Assembly (NCBI RefSeq): GCF_022835695.1
Contig: NZ_BQUV01000006.1
Coordinates: 62,001-126,000 of the forward strand
DNA length: 64,000 nucleotides
Direction: 5' to 3'
From: Bradyrhizobium sp. Ce-3
GTDB lineage: Bacteria > Pseudomonadota > Alphaproteobacteria > Rhizobiales > Xanthobacteraceae
The notes beneath the pieces are model-generated. The model made no database searches. It was not told the origin of the DNA and was given only the letters and a program-made list of their open reading frames with translations. The position numbers and the translations under genes were made by a program. Positions 47,227 through 54,450 of this stretch are shown one piece after another; within the stretch, counting starts at the first letter, position 1, and each line of letters starts with the position of its first letter.

Positions 47227-47335
47227 CGTCTTTAGTCGCGCTCGCCGATCCGCCCGATCTAACCGCGGAGATTGCGGTGAGCCAAGGTCGCGCTGCTGAG
47301 TTGAGCGTGCGGATGGCGGCGAAAATTCGCGAAGA

Positions 47336-48562
47336 TCAGTTGCTCAGATTGCTCGAGATGATGTCACCGAACAGCTCCCACTTCTCGCCCTTGAACCGCA
47401 TCAAGCGCAATTGCTTGATCGGCGCGAAGTCGGTGGGCGAGGTGTTGATGCTGATGCCCGGCAGCAGCGTGCCGGGGACATAATCCTTCAGGCTCGCGGC
47501 CTGCTTCATGATGTTGGCGCGGGTCAGGTCGTCGCCGCACATCTCGAGCACCTTCGCCATGGTCTGCGCGGCGGCGTAACCGTACGAGGTGGCGCCGTCG
47601 AGCTTGTTGGCGTCGGGATAATCCTTCTTGAGGAAGGCGAGGAATTTCTGCATGCCGGGATCGCTGTCCCATTGCGGATCGGCGCCGTCCTTGAGATAGG
47701 ACGCCGACAGGATGCCCTGCGCATTCTCGAAGCCGGCCGGCTGCATGACGCCGCCGACCGAGGCCGAGACGTTGGCGACGACCTGAAGTGGCGTCCACGC
47801 GATTTCGGCGGCCTTCTTGATCGCCTGCGCCGCGAATTTTGGCGAGGTGATGCTGATGAAGGTGTCGGCGCCGGAGGCCTTCAGCTTGACGATGTGACTG
47901 TCGATCGTCGGCTCCGACGTCTCGTAGGCTTCCTCGGCGACGATCATCGCAGCCTTGTCGCCGAAGGCGTCCTTCAGGCCCTTGAGATAGTCCTTGCCGA
48001 AATCATCGTTCTGGTAGAGCACGGCAACCTTGGCGTCGGGCTTGTGCTTCATGATGTATTTTGCATAGACCCGCGCCTCGTCCTGGTAGGACGGCTGCCA
48101 GCCCATGGTCCATGGATAGTTCTTGGGGTCGTTCCATTTCGAGGCGCCGGAGGCGATGAACAGCTGCGGCACCTGCTTCTCGTTCATGTATTTCCGGATT
48201 GCCGCGTTGGTCGCGGTGCCGACCGAGCCGAACACCAGCAGCACCTCGTCGTTCTCGACCAGCTTGCGCGCCTGCTCCACCGTCTTGGGCGGCGAGTAGC
48301 CGTCGTCGTAGGAGATGAACGTGATCTTGCGGCCGTGGATGCCGCCGGCCTCGTTGATCATCCTGAAATACGCCGCCTCGGTCTTGCCGATCACCCCGAA
48401 GGCGGAGGCAGGACCCGAATAGGGCATGGTGTTGCCGATCTTGATCTCGGTGTCGCTGGCCCCGGTGTCGTAGCTCTTCTGCGCCAGCGCGACATTGCAG
48501 CTCGTCAGGAGCAGAGCGAATGCGGACAACAGCGCCGTCAGGGACGGACGTGCGGCAGTCAT
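47336..48562 (-). CDS. ABC periplasmic binding protein, array copy 4
   Basis: 408 residues from the ATG at 48562 (the frame runs to 48625 through the leader). Its signal peptide contains 'LLLTSCNVALAQ': L-T-S-C fits a lipobox, unlike the other four copies, so it could be a lipoprotein, although the AQ cleavage site is also present. Mature part 'KSYDTGASDTEIKIGNTMPY'. It is more divergent than copies 2 and 3. Confidence 0.9.
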   Translation of the reverse strand: MTAARPSLTALLSAFALLLTSCNVALAQKSYDTGASDTEIKIGNTMPYSGPASAFGVIGKTEAAYFRMINEAGGIHGRKITFISYDDGYSPPKTVEQARKLVENDEVLLVFGSVGTATNAAIRKYMNEKQVPQLFIASGASKWNDPKNYPWTMGWQPSYQDEARVYAKYIMKHKPDAKVAVLYQNDDFGKDYLKGLKDAFGDKAAMIVAEEAYETSEPTIDSHIVKLKASGADTFISITSPKFAAQAIKKAAEIAWTPLQVVANVSASVGGVMQPAGFENAQGILSASYLKDGADPQWDSDPGMQKFLAFLKKDYPDANKLDGATSYGYAAAQTMAKVLEMCGDDLTRANIMKQAASLKDYVPGTLLPGISINTSPTDFAPIKQLRLMRFKGEKWELFGDIISSNLSN

Positions 48563-48623
48563 GGTTTCCCCACCTCGGGTTCTTAGTTTCGCGTATTCAA
48601 TACCATCGGCGCGGGGCGTCAAC

Positions 48624-48655
48624 AAAAAGCCCCCGCGACAGAGATCGCGGAGGCT
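48624..48655 (-). terminator. Rho-independent terminator after array copy 5
   Basis: Arms AGCCTCCGCGA and TCGCGGGGGCT (minus strand, one mismatch) followed by TTTTTG. Confidence 0.75.
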
Positions 48656-48680
48656 GCTGTGTTATTCCCGCAGTGCAACG

Positions 48681-49910
48681 TCACTCGGAGGGGATGTCGC
48701 CGGAAATGATCTCGCCGAACAGTTCCCACTTCTGACCCTTGAAGCGCTGCATCTGCAGCTGGGCGATCGGGGCGAAGTCGGTGGCCGAGGTGTTGATCTT
48801 GACGCCGGGCAGCATGGTGTCGGGCGCAAAGTCCTTCAGGCTCGCCGCCTGCTTCATGACGTTGGCGCGGGTAAGATCGTCGCCGCACATTTCGAGTACC
48901 TTGGCGAGCGTCTGCGCGGCGCCGTAGCCGTAGACGACGCCGTTGTCGGTCTTATCGACGCCCGGCATGTACTTGTCGAGAAACGCGTTCCACTTCTTCA
49001 TGCCGGGATCGCTGGCCCATTGCGGGTCGGAGCCGTCCTTGGCGTAGGCGGCCGAGAGCACGCCCTGGGCATTGTCGAAGCCGGCCGGCTGCATCACGCT
49101 GCCGACCGAGATCGACACGTTGGTGATGATCTGCAGCGGCTTCCAGCCGAGCTCGGCGGTCTTCTTGATGGTCTGGGCGCCGAATTTCGGCGTGGTGTAG
49201 ATCAGCAGCACGTCGGGATTGGCGGCCTTGATCTTGACGATATGTCCGTCGATCGACGGCTCGGATACCTCATAGCTCTCTTCCATGATGATGCTGGAGG
49301 ATGCCTTGGCGCCGAAGCCGTCCTTGGTGCCCTTGAGGTAGTCTTTGCCGAAGTCGTCGTTCTGATAGAGGATCGCGATCTTGGCGTCGGGCTTCTCCTT
49401 CATCAGCCACTTGGCATAGATCTGGGCCTCGCTCTGGTAGCTGGGCTGCCACCCGATGGTCCACGGGAAGTTCTTCGGATCGTTCCACTTGGTGGCGCCG
49501 GTCGCGACGAACAGCTGCGGGATCTTCTTGGAGTTGAGATACTTCTGGATCGCGGTGTTCGACGGCGTGCCGAGCGGGTTGAACACGACGAGCACCTCGT
49601 CGCTCTCGACCAGCTTGCGCACCTGCTCGACCGCCTTCGGCGGCGAATAGGCGTCGTCATAGCTGACGAAGTTGACCTTGCGGCCGTTGATGCCGCCCTG
49701 GTCGTTGATCATCTTGAAATAGGCTTCTTCGGTCTTGCCGATCACGCCGTAGGCGGAGGCCGGTCCCGAATACGGCATGATGTTGCCGACCTTGATCTCG
49801 GTATCGCTGGCGCCGGTGTCGTATTTCTTTTGGGCGAATGCGGCAGTGGACGTCGCAGCAACGGCTGTGATCGCCGCGAAAATCGCGGCGATCCGAACGG
49901 TAGAAAGCAT
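48681..49910 (-). CDS. ABC periplasmic binding protein, array copy 5
   Basis: 409 residues from the ATG at 49910 (AGGAGATATT upstream). Signal peptide to 'TAAFAQ', mature 'KKYDTGASDTEIKVGNIMPY'. First binding-protein gene after the permeases, 16 bp from the livM stop, so it is the cognate member of the operon; the others look like later duplicates. Confidence 0.92.
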   Translation of the reverse strand: MLSTVRIAAIFAAITAVAATSTAAFAQKKYDTGASDTEIKVGNIMPYSGPASAYGVIGKTEEAYFKMINDQGGINGRKVNFVSYDDAYSPPKAVEQVRKLVESDEVLVVFNPLGTPSNTAIQKYLNSKKIPQLFVATGATKWNDPKNFPWTIGWQPSYQSEAQIYAKWLMKEKPDAKIAILYQNDDFGKDYLKGTKDGFGAKASSSIIMEESYEVSEPSIDGHIVKIKAANPDVLLIYTTPKFGAQTIKKTAELGWKPLQIITNVSISVGSVMQPAGFDNAQGVLSAAYAKDGSDPQWASDPGMKKWNAFLDKYMPGVDKTDNGVVYGYGAAQTLAKVLEMCGDDLTRANVMKQAASLKDFAPDTMLPGVKINTSATDFAPIAQLQMQRFKGQKWELFGEIISGDIPSE

Positions 49911-49926
49911 AATATCTCCTGGTTGG

Positions 49927-50943
49927 TTAGTTCTTCTTGAGCTTCGCGGCCAGTTGCTGGGCAACGATCGCAACCTGCCTGGCGCCGTGCGGCACGAGGA
50001 AGATGACGAGGAACAGCAGTACGCCGAACACCGCGCCGGAGAGGCCCTTGGAAATGCCTTCCGCGATGTTGGGCACGAAGATGATGAAGGCGGAGCCTAC
50101 GATCGAGCCGGGCAGCCAGCCGACGCCGCCGACCACCATGCCGAGGAACAGCGAGATCGCGAGCTGGATGGTGTAGCCGTCGGGCGCCACGAACTGCACC
50201 GCGATGGCGCCGAGACCGCCGGCCACGCCGGTGATGCCGGCCGAGACGCCGAACGCCAGCGTCTTGTACAGCGCGACGTCGACGCCCATCGCGGAGGCCG
50301 CGATCTCGTTGTCGCGGATCGCCATGAAGGCGCGCCCCGAGCGCGAGCGCAGCAGGTTCACCGAGGCGACGTAGATCGCGATCGAGACCGCCAGGGTGAA
50401 GTAGTACAGCCACATGTCCTGCGACAGCGGCAGCCCGAACGGGGCATCCGGCTTGGTGACGACGAGGCCCTGCACGCCGCCGGTCCAGTGCTCGAAATAG
50501 CCGAGCTTGAGCAGCTGCGGCATTGCGGTGGCGAGCGCGAAGGTCGCGAGCGCGAGATAGACGCCGGACAGCCGCAGCGCCGGCTGGCCGAACAGGAAGC
50601 CGAAGCCGAAGCAGACGATGCCGGCGATCGGCAGCGTGAGGGCATAGTTCATGCCCGCATGCTCCATCAGGATCGCCGACGTATAGGCGCCGACGGCGTA
50701 GAACGCGCTCTGGCCGAGCGAGAACTGGCCGCTTCCGCCGGTCAGGATGTTGAGCGCCATCACCGCAAGGGCGTAGATCAGAAGCATCGTCATCTGGAAG
50801 ATGATGAAGTTCTTCACGAACAGCGGGATCAGGATCAACGCGGCGAGCACGACCAGCGAGGTGCCATAGCCGAGCGTCATGGCCCGCTTGGGCACGGCTT
50901 CGACGGCGGGGGCTTCTGTGACGATTTCTTCAGCGGCGCTCAT
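49927..50943 (-). CDS. ABC transporter permease, LivM type
   Basis: 338 residues from the ATG at 50943; a TTG two codons earlier overlaps the livH stop. About nine hydrophobic helices, 'GGSGQFSLGQSAFYAVGAYT' and 'GVQGLVVTKPDAPFGLPL' then 'AIRDNEIAASAMGVDVALYKTLAF' are LivM signatures. With LivH it forms the membrane channel for the solutes of the five-protein array. Confidence 0.92.
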   Translation of the reverse strand: MSAAEEIVTEAPAVEAVPKRAMTLGYGTSLVVLAALILIPLFVKNFIIFQMTMLLIYALAVMALNILTGGSGQFSLGQSAFYAVGAYTSAILMEHAGMNYALTLPIAGIVCFGFGFLFGQPALRLSGVYLALATFALATAMPQLLKLGYFEHWTGGVQGLVVTKPDAPFGLPLSQDMWLYYFTLAVSIAIYVASVNLLRSRSGRAFMAIRDNEIAASAMGVDVALYKTLAFGVSAGITGVAGGLGAIAVQFVAPDGYTIQLAISLFLGMVVGGVGWLPGSIVGSAFIIFVPNIAEGISKGLSGAVFGVLLFLVIFLVPHGARQVAIVAQQLAAKLKKN

Positions 50944-50945
50944 GA

Positions 50946-51824
50946 TCAAACTCGCTTGACGATGGCGCGGCCAAACAGGCCTGCCGGTTTGACGACCAGG
51001 ACGACGATGATCAGCGCAAGCGCGATCGGAAGTTTCAGTTCATTGCCGACACCGGGAATGTAGGTGCCGACCAGGTTCTCGAAGATGCCGACCAGGAAGC
51101 CGCCCATCACGGCGCCGAACGGGCTGGTCAGGCCGCCGAGCACGGCCGCGGCAAATCCGTAGATCAGCACGCCGAGCATCATGTTGGGTTCGAGGAACAC
51201 CACCGGCGCGATCATCATGCCGGCGATCGAGCCGATCGCCGACGCCATGCCCCAGCCGAGCGCGATCATCCACGAGGTGTTGATGCCGACCAGCCGGGCC
51301 GATTCAGGCAACGAGGCCGCCGCCCGCATCGCAAGGCCCACCCGGGTGAAGCGGAAGAAGAAGAACAGCAGCAGCAGCATCAAGAGCGTGATGCCGATCA
51401 TGCCGGCCTGGTGGGTCGAGATCAGCTGGCTGCCGAGGAACGGCGAGGAGCCGAACGGCGTCGGATACTGCTTGATGGTGAAGTCCCAGATCAGGCCGGC
51501 CACCGAGTTGATGATCGCATAGAGCGCGATGAAGCCGGCGACATTGGTCAGGATCGGCGCCTTGGCCAGCGGCTTGAACAGCAGCCGCTCGATGACGATG
51601 CCGGCGGCAAACGAGAACGCGACCGTGAGCACGAAGGCGCCCCAATACGGCACGCCCCATTGCATCAGCTGCCACGACACGAAGGTCGAGAACATCGCCA
51701 TTTCGCCCTGGGCGAAATTCAGATGGTCGATGGCCTGGTAGATCATCACGACCGCGAGCGCCATGCAGGCGTAGATCGCGCCGGTGGCGATGCCGGCCAG
51801 GACCTGGTTGGCAAAAAGCTCCAT
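50946..51824 (-). CDS. ABC transporter permease, LivH type
   Basis: 292 residues, normal LivH length. 'LAGIATGAIYACMALAVVMIYQAIDHLNFAQGEMAMFST' at the N terminus and 'AVLGGLTSPFGAVMGGFLVGIFENLVGTYI' near the C terminus are typical. Stop codon lies 2 bp before the livM ATG. Confidence 0.93.
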   Translation of the reverse strand: MELFANQVLAGIATGAIYACMALAVVMIYQAIDHLNFAQGEMAMFSTFVSWQLMQWGVPYWGAFVLTVAFSFAAGIVIERLLFKPLAKAPILTNVAGFIALYAIINSVAGLIWDFTIKQYPTPFGSSPFLGSQLISTHQAGMIGITLLMLLLLFFFFRFTRVGLAMRAAASLPESARLVGINTSWMIALGWGMASAIGSIAGMMIAPVVFLEPNMMLGVLIYGFAAAVLGGLTSPFGAVMGGFLVGIFENLVGTYIPGVGNELKLPIALALIIVVLVVKPAGLFGRAIVKRV

Positions 51825-51836
51825 TGTGCCAGCTCC

Positions 51837-52550
51837 TCAGTAGCCGAGATAGGATTTGCGGACGTCTTCGTTGTTCGCGATGTCCTTGGCATTGCCCGAC
51901 ATCACGATCCGTCCGGTTTCGATCACATAGGCCTGGTCGGCGAGCTCGAGCGCGAGTTGCGCGTTCTGCTCGACCACCAGGATGGTCACCTTTTCCTCGC
52001 GATTGATCTTGCCGAGGATGCGGAACAGGTCGCGCACGATCAGCGGCGCGAGGCCGAATGACGGCTCGTCGAGCAGCATCAGGCGCGGCCGCAGCATCAG
52101 CGCGCGCGCCACCGCGAGCATCTGCTGCTCGCCGCCGGACAGCGTGCCGGCCTGCTGGGTGTAGCGCTGCTTCAGCACCGGGAAGTGTTCGTACATCCGC
52201 TCGATGTCGGAGCCGATTGCCTTGGTGTCGGAGCGGCTGATGGCCCCGAGCTGCAGGTTTTCCTCCACCGTCATGTTGGTGAAGGTGCCGCGGCCCTGCG
52301 GCACATGGGCGATGCCGAGGCGGACGACGTTCTCCGTGGAGCGGGTGCCGATCGGCTTGCCCTCGAACTCGATCGCACCGGTCGAGCGCACCATGTTGCA
52401 GATCGCCCGCAGCGTGGTGGTCTTGCCGGCGCCGTTGGCGCCGAGCAGGGTGGTCAGCGAGCCCTCGTTGAGGGAAAAGCTGAGGCCGTGCAGGGCCTGG
52501 ACCTGGCCGTAATAGGCGCGCAGGTCCTTGACGTTGAGCATCGCGGTCAT
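51837..52550 (-). CDS. ABC transporter ATPase, LivF type
   Basis: 237 residues. Walker A 'LGANGAGKTT', signature 'LSGGEQQML', Walker B 'LMLLDEPSFGLAP', 'ILVVEQNA'. ATG overlaps the livG stop by 4 bp (ATGA). Confidence 0.94.
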   Translation of the reverse strand: MTAMLNVKDLRAYYGQVQALHGLSFSLNEGSLTTLLGANGAGKTTTLRAICNMVRSTGAIEFEGKPIGTRSTENVVRLGIAHVPQGRGTFTNMTVEENLQLGAISRSDTKAIGSDIERMYEHFPVLKQRYTQQAGTLSGGEQQMLAVARALMLRPRLMLLDEPSFGLAPLIVRDLFRILGKINREEKVTILVVEQNAQLALELADQAYVIETGRIVMSGNAKDIANNEDVRKSYLGY

Positions 52551-53344
52551 TGGTCCTTGCTCCCCAGATAGGCCTTGATGACATCGGGGTCGGCCTGGAC
52601 CTGGGCCGGCGTGCCTTCGGCGAGCTTGCGGCCGAAATTGAGCGCGACGACGTGGTCGGCGATCGACATCACGAGACCCATGTGATGCTCGACCAGCAGT
52701 ACCGTAATTTTACGGTCATCGCGGATTTTGCGGATCAGGTCGCCGAGCACGTAGACTTCCTCGTGATTGAGGCCGCCGGCAGGCTCGTCGAGCAGCAGGA
52801 TCTTCGGATCGGCGGCCAGGGCGCGCGCCAGCTCGACGCGCTTCTGGGTGCCGAACGGAAGTCCCGAGACCACGGTGTGGGCGACGTCCTCGAGATCGAG
52901 ATAGCTGAGGATGCCATGCACCTTCTTGTTCATGTCGTTCTCGCCGCGGCGGACCCAGGCGAGGCGCAGCGAGTCGCTGACGATGTCGCTCGAGGTGCGC
53001 GCATGCGCGCCGACGCGCACATTGTCGATCACGGACAGATTGGGAAACAGCGCGACGTTCTGGAAGGTGCGGCCGATGCCGATCTCGGCGATCCGGTGCG
53101 GCGGCCGCGACAGGATGCTCTTGCCTTCCATCAGGATGTCGCCGGATGACGGCTGGTAGAGCCGCGACAGGCAGTTGAACAGCGTCGTCTTGCCGGCGCC
53201 GTTCGGTCCGATCAGGCCGAGGATCTGTCCATGGCGCATGTCGAACGACACGCCATTCAATGCGATGATGCCGCCGAACACGACGCTGACGTCGCGAACC
53301 GCGAGCAAGGGATCATTCCCTTGCGCGAGCTGTGCCTGCGTCAT
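52547..53344 (-). CDS. ABC transporter ATPase, LivG type
   Basis: 265 residues. '[12 protein letters not shown]', 'GIGRTFQNVALFPNLSVIDNV' (LivG insert), 'LPFGTQKRVELARAL', 'LLLDEPAGGLN', 'VLLVEHHM'. First transporter gene of the leftward operon, 69 bp after the iclR stop, so iclR may be co-transcribed. Confidence 0.94.
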   Translation of the reverse strand: MTQAQLAQGNDPLLAVRDVSVVFGGIIALNGVSFDMRHGQILGLIGPNGAGKTTLFNCLSRLYQPSSGDILMEGKSILSRPPHRIAEIGIGRTFQNVALFPNLSVIDNVRVGAHARTSSDIVSDSLRLAWVRRGENDMNKKVHGILSYLDLEDVAHTVVSGLPFGTQKRVELARALAADPKILLLDEPAGGLNHEEVYVLGDLIRKIRDDRKITVLLVEHHMGLVMSIADHVVALNFGRKLAEGTPAQVQADPDVIKAYLGSKDQ

Positions 53345-53413
53345 CTCGTCTCGCCCGCCGTCTTCGAGCGGTGCGAGCGGCCCTGCGATGCGTTTCGCTG
53401 GACGTGATGGAGG

Positions 53414-54280
53414 CTATCTGATCCCCTCGGCCAAACGTGCAACTTTCCCTCCTACTCTGGTCTTTTTGCGTTCTTCTTTTTTGGATTGCGGCGCCATTCC
53501 ACCGAGCGCCTGCTCGATGTTCCTTACCATCGCGACAAGACGAGGTCCAATGTCGTTGAGCAATCTGTCTTCCGTGAAGCGGAATGCCGGTGCGCCGCAA
53601 TTGAAGGCGTAAGGACCGGTTCCGTCGTTCAATCTCAATGCAACGCCGACCGCGGCGACGTCATTCTGCCAGTCGCCGGCAGACATGGTGAAGCCGTACT
53701 TCGCCACTGTCTCGCCGGAGCGTTCGATGCCGTCGCGCATCTTGGCCCAGCGGCTGCCGTAGTGATCCCGCAGCTCGCGCAGTAAAGCGGCCCGATCGTC
53801 GGGTGGCAACGCCCAAATATAGGCACGACCCATTGCCGTGGTCGCGATCGGCACCCGCGAGCCGACGTCGAGTTGCACGCCGAGCGCCAGGCCGTTCCGG
53901 CTCTGCCCGAAATAGATCATGCTGTGCCGGTCGCGGCCGCCGACCGCGACGGCGCCGCCGGTCGCGCGCATCACTTCTTCTCGATAGGGCTCGGACAAAT
54001 GCCGAACGCCGAGATTGGCGAGCGCGGCATAGCCGAGCGCCATCGCCGACGGCGCGAGCTGATACTTCTCGAATTTCGGTACAGGTGTAAGGTATCCCAG
54101 CTTGGTCAGCGTGTAGGTCAGCCGGGAGATGGTTGGCTTCGGTAACTTGGTGCGGGCGGCAATCTCCTGATTGCCGAGCAGCCCGTCATTGGGTTGAAAT
54201 GCGCGCAGGACGTCCAGTCCGCGGGAAAGCGCGACGACGAAATTGCGATCGGTCGCGGCTTTCTTGCTGGCGCGCTTCAT
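53414..54280 (-). CDS. IclR-family transcriptional regulator
   Basis: 288 residues. N-terminal winged HTH 'ALSRGLDVLRAFQPNDGLLGNQEIAARTKLPKPTISRLTYTLTKLGYL' in several turns and a C-terminal IclR effector domain ('VPIATTAMGRAYIWALPPDDRAALL', 'AAVGVALRLNDGTGPYAFNCGAPAF'). Divergent from the pim operon with two palindromes in between, so it probably controls both the transporter and beta-oxidation units. Confidence 0.92.
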   Translation of the reverse strand: MKRASKKAATDRNFVVALSRGLDVLRAFQPNDGLLGNQEIAARTKLPKPTISRLTYTLTKLGYLTPVPKFEKYQLAPSAMALGYAALANLGVRHLSEPYREEVMRATGGAVAVGGRDRHSMIYFGQSRNGLALGVQLDVGSRVPIATTAMGRAYIWALPPDDRAALLRELRDHYGSRWAKMRDGIERSGETVAKYGFTMSAGDWQNDVAAVGVALRLNDGTGPYAFNCGAPAFRFTEDRLLNDIGPRLVAMVRNIEQALGGMAPQSKKEERKKTRVGGKVARLAEGIR

Positions 54281-54287
54281 TCCCTCA

Positions 54288-54310
54288 CCTTGTCATGCTC
54301 GTTGACAAGG
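54288..54310. promoter_or_regulatory. Palindrome adjacent to the iclR start
   Basis: Perfect 8-bp arms CCTTGTCA and TGACAAGG with a 7-bp spacer, 7 bp upstream of the iclR ATG. Likely autoregulatory site. Confidence 0.55.
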
Positions 54311-54352
54311 CTCGTGCTTCAAAATAACCCTCCGTGTCAAGATGTGGAATTA

Positions 54353-54371
54353 AATTTCGCAGTGCGAAATT
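54353..54371. promoter_or_regulatory. IclR-type operator upstream of pimF
   Basis: Perfect 9-bp arms AATTTCGCA and TGCGAAATT around a single G, 79 bp before the pimF GTG. The form (TTTCGCA-N-TGCGAAA) resembles IclR-family operators. Confidence 0.6.
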
Positions 54372-54450
54372 GGTCTAATCGTAGCGGCTCGACGCAAGTC
54401 GTGCAGCTACTCAACACAAGTCCAAGAACAAGCATCCAGGGAGAGTCCCG

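Noticed and set aside
43046-49910. Array of near-identical genes as a phage or assembly artefact
   Set aside because: The five copies differ throughout in sequence and in spacer length, with intact frames and signal peptides, so they are genuine diverged paralogues.
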